DNA from: Gammaproteobacteria bacterium
GTDB taxonomy: Bacteria; Pseudomonadota; Gammaproteobacteria; UBA9214
DNA: 5,198 nucleotides
NCBI GenBank assembly: GCA_030635865.1
Contig: DAOVYA010000142.1
Location: forward strand, 1-5,198
Direction of reading: 5' to 3'
The notes below the pieces were generated by a model. That model saw nothing but the letters and a program-made list of their open reading frames with translations, was not told the DNA's origin and searched no databases. Position 1 is the first letter of the stretch; every line of letters begins with the position of its first letter. A program made the position numbers and the translations under genes. Shown in pieces: positions 1 to 5,185 of this stretch.

Positions 1-465
1 GATGCGGGGCGCGTACTACAGGGCCGGATATCCCTGGCGAGGCTGAAGCGGGTATTGCCGGCCTTGATGTCGACTGAAGGCGAGTTACAGGTTGACCTGG
101 AACTGGGTAAGGATGTGGACGGCACACATTACCTGGCAGGTTCCTTGCGGGGTGGCGTGACATTGAAATGTCAACGCTGCCTGGGAAGCATGATTCTGCC
201 GCTGGATGTGAAATTACGTCTTGGTTTGATTCGTGACAAGGATACTATGAACGATCTGCCGGGTTGGTATGAGCCGTTGATCGTATCTGCTGAACCGGCG
301 GATATTGCAGATATCCTGTCAGACGAAGTATTGCTGGCCCTGCCGATTGTACCCCTGCATGGGGAATCGGATGAATGCCAGGAACTGGTGAAAGATTATC
401 AGCCGCCAGCCGGAGACCAGCGGGAAAACCCGTTTGCTGTTCTGGCGGAATTGAAACAGAAATGA
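1..465 (+). CDS. yceD: YceD / DUF177 family protein, 5'-truncated by the window edge
   Basis: Frame 1 is open from the first base to the TGA at 463-465, giving 154 residues. E. coli YceD has about 173, so roughly 20 N-terminal residues lie upstream. An internal TTG at 55 is not the start, because the reading frame and family similarity extend upstream of it. Visible family marks are a CQRC pair (Cys codons at 169-171 and 178-180), a third Cys at 376-378, the block '[13 protein letters not shown]', and the C-terminal '[12 protein letters not shown]', close to the E. coli ending. The cysteines could bind a metal; that is inference. The family is a conserved partner of rpmF, and work on plant and E. 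coli members links it to 23S rRNA accumulation; I cite this from memory. The molecular function is not settled. rpmF follows after 19 nt, so the two are probably co-transcribed. Confidence 0.93.
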   Translation, partial: DAGRVLQGRISLARLKRVLPALMSTEGELQVDLELGKDVDGTHYLAGSLRGGVTLKCQRCLGSMILPLDVKLRLGLIRDKDTMNDLPGWYEPLIVSAEPADIADILSDEVLLALPIVPLHGESDECQELVKDYQPPAGDQRENPFAVLAELKQK

Positions 466-484
466 CAGTAGAGGAGTAAATAGC

Positions 485-664
485 ATGGCTGTTCAAAAGA
501 GTCGCAAGACACCTTCGCGTCGTGGCATGCGTCGTTCGCATGACAAGTTAAGTGCAAACACGCTTTCGATTGAGCCGACAACCGGTGAGACGCACCTTCG
601 TCACCATATCAGTGCAGATGGTTTTTACCGTGGCCGCAAGGTTATCAACAAGGACCTGGACTAA
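485..664 (+). CDS. rpmF: 50S ribosomal protein L32
   Basis: This 59-residue basic protein starts [20 protein letters not shown] and ends [10 protein letters not shown]. It matches bacterial L32 (bL32, 57 residues in E. coli) throughout, including the [14 protein letters not shown] and GFYRGRKV blocks. L32 belongs to the large ribosomal subunit, near the exit of the peptidyl-transferase region. The protein has no cysteine, so this is the zinc-independent form, as in E. coli, rather than the four-Cys ribbon form. The ATG is preceded by GAGGAG at 471-476 with 8 nt spacing, a strong ribosome-binding site that fits a highly expressed gene. It lies 19 nt after yceD, and plsX follows after 114 nt. 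It is easily missed by gene callers with a 60-residue cutoff. Confidence 0.97.
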   Translation: MAVQKSRKTPSRRGMRRSHDKLSANTLSIEPTTGETHLRHHISADGFYRGRKVINKDLD

Positions 665-702
665 CTGATTTAATACAGGTCGGCTATGCAATCGAGCCCG
701 GT

Positions 703-728
703 GGAGTGCTGCATGTTCAGGGCACTCC
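703..728 (+). other. hairpin between rpmF and plsX (7-bp stem)
   Basis: GGAGTGC at 703-709 is the exact reverse complement of GCACTCC at 722-728, with a 12-nt loop. Only two T residues follow, then AAGTC, so it does not look like an efficient intrinsic terminator. It could be an attenuator, an mRNA-stabilising 3' end for the yceD-rpmF message, or an RNA-processing site. Its role is inferred from position only. Confidence 0.45.
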
Positions 729-731
729 TTA

Positions 732-749
732 AGTCTGCCCGGGCAGGCT
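732..749 (+). other. second hairpin before plsX (7-bp stem, CCGG loop)
   Basis: AGTCTGC at 732-738 pairs with GCAGGCT at 743-749 (one G-T pair) around a CCGG loop. The core CTGCCCGGGCAG at 735-746 is a perfect 12-bp palindrome. No T-tract follows. It starts 3 nt after the first hairpin and ends 29 nt before the plsX ATG. It could be an RNA structure or a protein-binding palindrome. I see no convincing promoter in 665-778. Confidence 0.4.
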
Positions 750-778
750 GACCTTGCTTCAATACATCACCCCTCTCC

Positions 779-1807
779 ATGAGTAAAGGAATCACGATTG
801 CGCTTGATGCAATGGGCGGCGATTTTGGTCCCGAGGTGGTTATCCCTGCAGCGGTCTCGGTGCTCGCCCAGCATCCGGAGGTAACACTTCTACTGGTAGG
901 GGATAAAACCCTGCTTTCGGCTGGACTGGAAGCTGCCGGTGCCAGTAATAATCCTGGTTTGAAAATTCATCACGCAAGTCAGCAAGTGGAAATGGACGAG
1001 TTGCCATCCAGTGCGCTGCGCAACAAGAAAGATTCCTCCATGCGTGTCGCATTAAATCTTGTCAAGGAAGGTACAGCAGATGCCTGCGTCAGTGCAGGAA
1101 ATACGGGGGCATTGATGGCAACTTCCCGTTTTGTGCTAAAGATGTTGCCGGGCATCACCCGGCCGGCAATTTGTACTGCCTTGCCCTCGACAAAGACCCA
1201 TACATGGATGCTTGACCTGGGTGCGAATGTTGAATGTGATGCCGAGCACCTGTTCCAGTTTGCCTTAATGGGTTCGGTGCTGGCGGCAGCAGTAGACGGG
1301 AACAAGCGGCCCACCATAGGGGTGTTGAATATCGGTGAAGAAGAGATCAAGGGCAATGAACAGGTCAAGGAAGCGGCCAGGCTGATATCAGAAAGTGATT
1401 TGAACTATAAGGGTTATGCCGAGGGCGATGATATTTACAAGGGTGATTTTGACGTCATTGTCTGTGACGGGTTTGTCGGCAATATTGCCCTGAAGACCAG
1501 CGAAGGCGTTGCCAAGATGATTGCCGGGTTTATCAGGAAGGAATTTACCCGGAACCCGCTTACCAAGCTGTCCGCGCTGCTCGCCATGCCCGTCCTCAAG
1601 GCCTTTCGTCGCAGTATAGACCCGCGTCGCTATAACGGCGCCAGCCTGCTGGGTCTGCGTGGTATTGTCATCAAGAGCCACGGTGGCGCGGATGCCCTGG
1701 CATTCGGGAATGCTATCAAGGTTGCTGTTCTCGAGGTCAGGGAGGGCGTACCGCATCGCATTAGTGACTACTTGCAGACCTACCAGGAAAACAGAAAAGT
1801 CATATGA
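779..1807 (+). CDS. plsX: Phosphate acyltransferase PlsX (acyl-ACP:phosphate acyltransferase)
   Basis: The 342-residue product converts acyl-ACP and phosphate to acyl-phosphate, the acyl donor used by PlsY in the first step of phospholipid synthesis. PlsX is a soluble protein that associates peripherally with the membrane. Family motifs occur in order: [11 protein letters not shown] (8-18), SSMRVAL (86-92), SAGNTGALM (105-113), LDLGANV (145-151), LNIGEEE (183-189), CDGFVGN (229-235), and [17 protein letters not shown] near 286-302. The length is slightly below that of E. coli PlsX (about 356). The start is secure despite the lack of a Shine-Dalgarno: an in-frame TGA lies at 749-751, no start codon lies between it and ATG 779, and the next Met would remove the conserved N-terminal strand. 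The 3' end overlaps fabH by four bases (ATGA, 1804-1807), which suggests translational coupling. Confidence 0.97.
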   Translation: MSKGITIALDAMGGDFGPEVVIPAAVSVLAQHPEVTLLLVGDKTLLSAGLEAAGASNNPGLKIHHASQQVEMDELPSSALRNKKDSSMRVALNLVKEGTADACVSAGNTGALMATSRFVLKMLPGITRPAICTALPSTKTHTWMLDLGANVECDAEHLFQFALMGSVLAAAVDGNKRPTIGVLNIGEEEIKGNEQVKEAARLISESDLNYKGYAEGDDIYKGDFDVIVCDGFVGNIALKTSEGVAKMIAGFIRKEFTRNPLTKLSALLAMPVLKAFRRSIDPRRYNGASLLGLRGIVIKSHGGADALAFGNAIKVAVLEVREGVPHRISDYLQTYQENRKVI

Positions 1808-2772
1808 AATATTCCAGGATTACCGGTACCGGCAGCTACCTGCCCGAGAAGATTCTTACCAACCATGATCTGGAAAAGATCATGGATACCACGGATGAAT
1901 GGATTCGTGAGCGGACCGGTATTTACAAGCGGCATATAGCGGGCGGTGATGAAACCACCTGTGACCTGGCGGAAATTGCCGCAAACAGGGCAATGGAGGC
2001 CGCCGGACGTACGCCGCGCCAGATTGATCTGATCGTGTTCGCCACCACAACTCCGGATCGCGTTTTCCCCAGTACCGCCTGCCTGTTGCAGCAGCGCCTG
2101 GATATCCATGGTACCGCGGCATTCGATATTCAGGCTGTTTGTACGGGGTTCGTGTATGCACTGGGTATTGCAGATAAATTTATCAAGACAGGTTCGGCAA
2201 AGTGTGCGCTTGTAATTGGTTCGGAGACCCTGTCACGGATCGTTGACTGGAATGATCGCGGCACCGGAATCCTGTTCGGTGACGGTGCCGGTGCTGTAGT
2301 CCTGGAAGCCAGCGATGAACCGGGTATTCTTTCAACCCACCTGCATGCTGATGGAAGTTACGAGCATCTGTTGACGGTTAATGCTGGCATATCCCAGGGG
2401 TACGACAAGGTGCAGGCAGGTCAGGCCTATGTGCAAATGCAGGGTAATGAAGTCTTCAAGATGGCGGTAAATACGCTTGGTCGCATTGTTGACGAAACAC
2501 TGGCTGCGAATGACATGGAGAAATCCGACGTTGACTGGTTAATACCACACCAGGCCAATATCCGGATCATCCAGGCCACTGCCAAAAAGCTTAAGATGTC
2601 CATGGATCACGTTGTCGTGACAGTAGACGAACACGGCAATACTTCGGCGGCATCCGTACCGCTGGCCCTGGATGTCGCGATTCGCGACGGACGTATCAAG
2701 CGCGGGGAAATCCTGTTGCTGGAAGCCTTTGGTGGAGGCTTTACCTGGGGTTCTGCATTATTGAAATACTAA
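1804..2772 (+). CDS. fabH: 3-oxoacyl-ACP synthase III (KAS III, FabH)
   Basis: The 322-residue cytosolic enzyme condenses acetyl-CoA with malonyl-ACP to make acetoacetyl-ACP, the committed initiation step of type II fatty-acid synthesis. The KAS III Cys-His-Asn triad is readable: Cys113 in AVCTGF, His249 in IPHQANIRI and Asn279 in EHGNTSAAS, matching Cys112, His244 and Asn274 of E. coli FabH. Other marks are the [10 protein letters not shown] segment (31-40), [10 protein letters not shown] (159-168) and the C-terminal [11 protein letters not shown]. The ATG overlaps the plsX stop. Only a weak AGGA at 1785-1788 lies upstream, 15 nt away, so translation probably depends on ribosomes finishing plsX. 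The sequence is complete, with no missing catalytic residue. Downstream, a repeat element separates it from fabD. Confidence 0.97.
   Translation: MKYSRITGTGSYLPEKILTNHDLEKIMDTTDEWIRERTGIYKRHIAGGDETTCDLAEIAANRAMEAAGRTPRQIDLIVFATTTPDRVFPSTACLLQQRLDIHGTAAFDIQAVCTGFVYALGIADKFIKTGSAKCALVIGSETLSRIVDWNDRGTGILFGDGAGAVVLEASDEPGILSTHLHADGSYEHLLTVNAGISQGYDKVQAGQAYVQMQGNEVFKMAVNTLGRIVDETLAANDMEKSDVDWLIPHQANIRIIQATAKKLKMSMDHVVVTVDEHGNTSAASVPLALDVAIRDGRIKRGEILLLEAFGGGFTWGSALLKY
2762..2769 (+). repeat. left copy of 8-bp direct repeat TGAAATAC
   Basis: TGAAATAC covers the last codons of fabH and recurs at 2910-2917, just before the fabD ATG. The two copies bracket the 140 bp that hold the CEERSD-type element, so they may be a target duplication. 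The match extends imperfectly: TGAAATACTAATG here, TGAAATACGATG at fabD. Confidence 0.4.
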
Positions 2773-2779
2773 TGTTCCT

Positions 2780-2889
2780 GTCATTGCGAGGAACCAGGTG
2801 ACGCGGATAAATAATCCTCGTCTTTGCGAGGAACGCAGTGACGCGGCAATCTCATCAAGTCCGGAGAAGTACTCTTGGGGTGCAATGAC
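2780..2889. repeat. dispersed intergenic repeat element ('CEERSDAAIS' type) with terminal inverted repeats
   Basis: The element starts with GTCATTGC (2780-2787) and ends with its exact reverse complement GCAATGAC (2882-2889). Inside are two direct copies, 40 bp apart, of a unit TTGCGAGGAAC-NNN-GTGACGCGG (about 2780-2806 and 2820-2846; 23 of 27 positions agree by eye). Translated in the CGT-CTT-TGC frame from 2819, the second copy gives RLCEERSDAAISS. I recognise this from spurious small proteins (RHCEERSDEAIS and similar) annotated in many unrelated bacteria, where the underlying DNA is a short non-coding dispersed repeat. The first copy is degenerate (CHCEEPGDAD, then a stop). No transposase is present, so any mobility would be supplied in trans. 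Removing it would cut the fabH-fabD gap from 146 to about 36 nt. As RNA it could fold, and might affect mRNA stability or polarity into fabD. Confidence 0.8.
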
Positions 2890-2909
2890 GAAAAAATTGA
2901 GAGGCTCAC

Positions 2910-2917
2910 TGAAATAC
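2910..2917 (+). repeat. right copy of 8-bp direct repeat TGAAATAC
   Basis: This is the second copy of TGAAATAC. It ends 1 nt before the fabD ATG and is identical to 2762-2769 at the end of fabH. Confidence 0.4.
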
Positions 2918-2918
2918 G

Positions 2919-3863
2919 ATGACTGAAACCGGGAACTTGAAAACAGGCATGGTATTTCCCGGACAGGGATCACAATCGGTGGGTATGCTGGCAGGTCTTG
3001 CGGCCGAGCATACAGAGGTCGCTGAAACCTTCGCGCAGGCCAGCGGGATACTTGGTTATGATCTTTGGAAACTGGTCCAGGACGGTCCGGCAGAGGACCT
3101 GAACCAGACAGACAGGACACAGCCAGCCATGCTGGTATCCGGTGTCGCTGTCTGGCGGGTATGGCAAGCACTTGACGGGGTAATGCCGGTGGTCATGGCC
3201 GGACACAGCCTGGGTGAATATACGGCCCTTGTTTGCAGCGGGTCGCTGGCCTTTGAGGATGCTGTGGGCCTGGTGGCCGAGCGCGGCCGCTGTATGCAGT
3301 CAGCCGTTCCGGCCGGTGTCGGCGGGATGGCGGCAATACTCGGTCTGGATGATGAGGCCGTAGCCGGGGTTTGCAGTCAGGCGGCTGATGATGAAGTGGT
3401 CACACCCGTTAATTACAATTCACCCGGGCAGGTTGTGATCGCGGGGCACATGACAGCGGTGCAGCGTGCGATTGTCCTTGCAAAGGAGGCAGGGGCAAAA
3501 CGTGCAGTGGAACTACCGGTCAGTGTCCCCTCACATTGTGCGCTAATGGAACCGGCAGCAGAGCGGTTTTCAAAAAGTCTTGAACAGGTTGTGATTCATC
3601 CACCAAAAATACCGGTGATCCAGAACGTGGATGCCGGGACCCATGATGATCCGGAATTGATTCGCGCCAACCTGGGCAAGCAACTATACGAACCGGTGCA
3701 GTGGGTCAAATCAGTACAGGCCATGGGTCATATTGGCGTGACGCAGGTTTTCGAAATTGGTCCAGGTAAAGTCCTGGCGGGACTTGGCAAGCGCATAGAC
3801 AGGACGATTAGTCATGCAGCAGTCCATGATCCGGATACGTTGAAAGCGGCTTTGGCAGTATAA
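2919..3863 (+). CDS. fabD: Malonyl-CoA:ACP transacylase (FabD)
   Basis: The 314-residue cytosolic enzyme transfers malonyl from CoA to the phosphopantetheine of ACP, supplying the extender for FabH and FabF. Visible active-site features are FPGQGSQ (13-19, with Gln16 of the oxyanion region), the nucleophile Ser97 in GHSLGE (95-100), Arg122 in AERGR, which binds the malonyl carboxylate, His206 in VPSHCALM and Gln255 in KQLYEPVQW. These match Ser92, Arg117, His201 and Gln250 of E. coli with a constant offset of 5. The offset comes from a slightly longer N terminus. A GAGAGG at 2899-2904 lies 14 nt upstream, which is long for a ribosome-binding site, so a start at Met11 (ATG 2949) cannot be excluded; neither start has a good site. 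It lies downstream of the repeat element and 26 nt before fabG. Confidence 0.97.
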   Translation: MTETGNLKTGMVFPGQGSQSVGMLAGLAAEHTEVAETFAQASGILGYDLWKLVQDGPAEDLNQTDRTQPAMLVSGVAVWRVWQALDGVMPVVMAGHSLGEYTALVCSGSLAFEDAVGLVAERGRCMQSAVPAGVGGMAAILGLDDEAVAGVCSQAADDEVVTPVNYNSPGQVVIAGHMTAVQRAIVLAKEAGAKRAVELPVSVPSHCALMEPAAERFSKSLEQVVIHPPKIPVIQNVDAGTHDDPELIRANLGKQLYEPVQWVKSVQAMGHIGVTQVFEIGPGKVLAGLGKRIDRTISHAAVHDPDTLKAALAV

Positions 3864-3878
3864 GAGTTAATGTGCAGC

Positions 3879-3884
3879 AGGAGA
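3879..3884 (+). promoter_or_regulatory. ribosome-binding site deciding the fabG start
   Basis: AGGAGA lies just ahead of ATG 3890, with AGGAG ending 6 nt before it. An in-frame GTG at 3872 lies upstream of this site. Starting there would put the Shine-Dalgarno inside the coding region and add six residues (MQQESY) that E. coli FabG lacks, so ATG 3890 is preferred. Confidence 0.85.
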
Positions 3885-3889
3885 GTTAC

Positions 3890-4633
3890 ATGTCATTAAG
3901 TGAAGAAATCGCACTGGTAACCGGCGCAAGTCGTGGTATTGGCAAGGCTATAGCAGAGGTGCTTGGCAGCAGAGGTGCCACGGTGATCGGTACGGCAACG
4001 ACAGACAAGGGTGCCGGGGCCATAACAGATTTACTGGCTTCCAGTGGTATCAAGGGCGCAGGCAAGTTGATTGATGTTATCGATCCTGAATCGGTGGCCA
4101 TACTTGTTAAAGATTTAAAAGATGATCTCGGTGTGCCTACTATCCTTGTCAATAATGCAGGTATCACGCGGGATAATCTTCTGATGCGTATGAAGGAAGA
4201 AGAGTGGGACGATGTTATCCAGACTAACCTGACTTCAGCATATCGTATGAGCAAGGCCTGCCTGCGTGGTATGATGAAGGCCCGGCATGGCCGGATTATA
4301 TCAATTACTTCTGTGATTGGTGCTACCGGAAATCCCGGTCAGGCCAACTACGCAGCCACCAAGGCAGGCGTGATTGGTTTTACCAAGTCACTGGCTCGCG
4401 AGGTTGGTTCCCGGGGCATTACCGTCAATGCCGTTGCACCCGGTTTCATTGATACTGATATGACAAGGGCGTTGCCGGATGAGCAGCGGGAGGCCTTGCT
4501 TGAGCAGATCGCGCTGGGCCGTCTGGGGGCCGTCGAGGATATCGCCAATGCAGTTGCCTTCCTGGCATCCGCGGATGCCGCCTACATAACGGGTGAGACG
4601 ATCCATGTGAACGGTGGCATGTACATGAGTTGA
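3890..4633 (+). CDS. fabG: 3-oxoacyl-ACP reductase (FabG)
   Basis: The 247-residue short-chain dehydrogenase/reductase reduces 3-oxoacyl-ACP to 3-hydroxyacyl-ACP with NADPH, the first reduction of each elongation cycle. It acts in the cytosol, normally as a tetramer. Numbered from ATG 3890, the cofactor motif TGASRGIG is at 11-18, NNAG at 88-91, and the catalytic tetrad is Asn113, Ser141, Tyr154 and Lys158 (YAATK). The family ending AYITGETIHVNGGMYM is intact. The NNAGITRDNLLMRMK segment (88-102) and the C-terminal block match E. coli FabG closely, which separates it from generic SDR enzymes. The length is close to the usual 244. It lies 26 nt after fabD and 213 nt before acpP. No clear terminator follows, so read-through into acpP is possible. 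Confidence 0.97.
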   Translation: MSLSEEIALVTGASRGIGKAIAEVLGSRGATVIGTATTDKGAGAITDLLASSGIKGAGKLIDVIDPESVAILVKDLKDDLGVPTILVNNAGITRDNLLMRMKEEEWDDVIQTNLTSAYRMSKACLRGMMKARHGRIISITSVIGATGNPGQANYAATKAGVIGFTKSLAREVGSRGITVNAVAPGFIDTDMTRALPDEQREALLEQIALGRLGAVEDIANAVAFLASADAAYITGETIHVNGGMYMS

Positions 4634-4671
4634 TAAAGCTGACGACTTGATTATAAATACCATGTAAGTCA

Positions 4672-4701
4672 TTGTTATAGTAAGTATATAAACCGTATAA
4701 T
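4672..4701 (+). promoter_or_regulatory. candidate sigma-70 promoter P1 for acpP
   Basis: TTGTTA at 4672-4677 (4 of 6 matches to TTGACA) and a perfect TATAAT at 4696-4701 are separated by 18 nt. The surrounding DNA is clearly more AT-rich than the neighbouring genes. The expected transcript start is near 4708, giving a leader of about 140 nt before acpP. A dedicated acpP promoter is known in E. coli; assignment here is by consensus only. Confidence 0.6.
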
Positions 4702-4717
4702 ATGTTCATATGGTGAT

Positions 4718-4733
4718 GCCCGGCGGAGCGGGC
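4718..4733 (+). other. short GC-rich hairpin in the acpP leader
   Basis: GCCCG (4718-4722) pairs with CGGGC (4729-4733) around a GCGGAG loop, in an otherwise AT-rich stretch. It would sit about 10 nt from the 5' end of a transcript from P1, so it may protect that end or form part of a leader structure. No T-tract follows, so it is not a terminator. Confidence 0.4.
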
Positions 4734-4747
4734 GAAAGCAGGGGTTG

Positions 4748-4775
4748 AAGATACAATGGTTCTTACTTGTATCTT
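4748..4775. promoter_or_regulatory. 9-bp inverted repeat upstream of acpP, possible operator or RNA hairpin
   Basis: AAGATACAA (4748-4756) and TTGTATCTT (4767-4775) are exact reverse complements with a 10-nt spacer. The right arm is part of a tandem duplication, CTTGTAT-CTTGTAT (4766-4772 and 4773-4779). The right arm also overlaps the -35 of candidate promoter P2, where a bound repressor could act. It does not resemble the FadR or FabR sites I know. Regulator and function are unknown. Confidence 0.4.
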
Positions 4776-4796
4776 GTATCTCGCATTTACTACAAT
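4767..4796 (+). promoter_or_regulatory. candidate second promoter P2 for acpP
   Basis: TTGTAT (4767-4772; only TTG agrees with the -35 consensus) and TACAAT (4791-4796; 5 of 6) are 18 nt apart. The transcript start would fall near 4803, within the GCAGCCATGGCTGC palindrome, leaving a leader of about 44 nt. It is weaker than P1 by consensus. Confidence 0.35.
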
Positions 4797-4802
4797 ACTC
4801 GC

Positions 4803-4816
4803 GCAGCCATGGCTGC
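4803..4816. promoter_or_regulatory. 14-nt perfect palindrome at the expected P2 start site
   Basis: GCAGCCATGGCTGC is self-complementary over its whole length. As RNA it would form GCAGC/GCUGC around CAUG. As DNA it could be a dimer-binding site covering the start of transcription from P2. It lies 30 nt before the acpP ATG. Function is inferred from position only. Confidence 0.35.
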
Positions 4817-4850
4817 CAAATTCAAAACACAGAGGAAAAACCCGAAATGA
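4809..4850 (+). CDS. possible 13-codon leader ORF overlapping the acpP start
   Basis: An ATG in the palindrome opens a 13-codon frame, [13 protein letters not shown], whose TGA (4848-4850) overlaps the acpP ATG as ATGA. The peptide is strongly basic. It would cross the acpP ribosome-binding site and could couple or tune acpP initiation. There is no Shine-Dalgarno before it. On a P2 transcript its ATG would be within a few bases of the 5' end. A frame this short arises easily by chance, so the call is tentative. Confidence 0.2.
   Translation: MAAKFKTQRKNPK
4831..4836 (+). promoter_or_regulatory. ribosome-binding site deciding the acpP start
   Basis: AGAGGA lies 10 nt before ATG 4847. An in-frame TTG at 4745 would give a 34-residue extension with no family counterpart, reading through the inverted repeat and palindrome. 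The 78-residue protein starting at 4847 matches the normal ACP length. Confidence 0.85.
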
Positions 4851-5083
4851 GCAATGTTGATGAGCGCGTCAAGAAGATTGTTATCGAGCAATTGGGGGTA
4901 AAGGAAGACGAAGTAAACAATGGTTCTTCATTCGTTGATGACCTTGGCGCTGATTCTCTGGATACAGTCGAACTGGTTATGGCTCTTGAAGAAGAGTTCG
5001 AATGCGAGATTCCTGATGAAGAAGCAGAGAAAATCACCACGGTACAACAGGCGATTGATTACGTTAGCGCCCATCTGGGTTGA
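4847..5083 (+). CDS. acpP: Acyl carrier protein
   Basis: This 78-residue, very acidic protein carries growing acyl chains as thioesters on a 4'-phosphopantetheine arm. It begins [20 protein letters not shown]. The attachment site is Ser37 in [12 protein letters not shown], the canonical DSL motif at the start of helix II (Ser36 in E. coli numbering without Met). The acidic helix II ([11 protein letters not shown]) that docks to Fab enzymes is intact, and the C terminus [10 protein letters not shown] fits the family. Its length equals E. coli AcpP. It follows a 213-nt leader with two candidate promoters and is closed by a strong terminator, so it is likely expressed as an abundant short transcript in addition to read-through from fabG. 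In E. coli the flanking genes are also fabG and fabF. Confidence 0.98.
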   Translation: MSNVDERVKKIVIEQLGVKEDEVNNGSSFVDDLGADSLDTVELVMALEEEFECEIPDEEAEKITTVQQAIDYVSAHLG

Positions 5084-5103
5084 TTTTCCGCACACCGAAT
5101 TAC

Positions 5104-5143
5104 GGCCGCACACTCACAGCCAAGAGGTGCGGCCTTTTATTTT
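5104..5143 (+). terminator. intrinsic terminator after acpP
   Basis: GGCCGCAC (5104-5111) pairs exactly with GTGCGGCC (5127-5134). The stem can extend inward by CTC/GAG (5113-5115 with 5124-5126) past one bulged A, leaving the loop ACAGCCAA. TTTTATTTT follows at 5135-5143. This is a textbook Rho-independent terminator 20 nt after the acpP stop. A partial repeat of the left arm, CCGCACAC, lies at 5088-5095 and could compete weakly for pairing. Confidence 0.9.
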
Positions 5144-5144
5144 G

Positions 5145-5159
5145 TTGACATAGTTGTCA
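5145..5159. promoter_or_regulatory. TTGACA box within a small palindrome before fabF
   Basis: A perfect -35 hexamer TTGACA (5145-5150) directly follows the terminator. Its TGACA pairs with TGTCA (5155-5159) across TAGT, a possible operator half-site pair. No good -10 hexamer lies 15-19 nt downstream (the region reads AGCGTTTTCG), so a standard sigma-70 promoter is not well supported. fabF needs its own promoter or read-through of the terminator. Confidence 0.35.
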
Positions 5160-5174
5160 GTACAGAGCGTTTTC

Positions 5175-5179
5175 GAGGG
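5175..5179 (+). promoter_or_regulatory. ribosome-binding site for fabF
   Basis: GAGGG lies 6 nt before ATG 5186, a strong Shine-Dalgarno that supports the start of the truncated gene at the window edge. Confidence 0.7.
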
Positions 5180-5185
5180 TCAGGC

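Noticed and set aside
55..465. yceD as a complete 136-residue gene starting at TTG 55
   Set aside because: The frame stays open to base 1 and the family protein is longer, so the gene is cut by the window edge.
703..749. The two hairpins after rpmF as an intrinsic terminator
   Set aside because: Neither stem is followed by a T-tract (TTAAGTC and GACCTTGC follow), so the terminator label is not supported. They are listed as structures only.
979..1756. Long minus-strand open frames within plsX (and similar ones in fabH, fabG and acpP)
   Set aside because: They are antisense to well-conserved genes, lack ribosome-binding sites and recognisable domains, and are explained by codon bias of the sense strand.
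2780..2850. Two spaced repeat units considered as a CRISPR remnant
   Set aside because: There are only two diverged units with a 40-bp period, a very short gap between units and no cas genes. The sequence fits a known dispersed repeat instead.
2758..3171. 137-codon open frame on the minus strand across the repeat and the fabD start
   Set aside because: It is antisense to fabD and its 3' part is the reverse reading of the repeat (IAASLRSSQRRG), a typical artefact of this repeat family. It has no recognisable domain.
3872..3889. Upstream in-frame GTG start for fabG (adds MQQESY)
   Set aside because: The extension would contain the Shine-Dalgarno AGGAGA. ATG 3890 has ideal spacing and gives the family N terminus.
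4745..4846. Upstream TTG start adding 34 residues ([10 protein letters not shown]...) to acpP, superficially like a signal peptide
   Set aside because: ACP is cytosolic and 78 residues from ATG 4847. The added segment runs through the inverted repeat, promoter P2 and palindrome, and ATG 4847 has its own ribosome-binding site.
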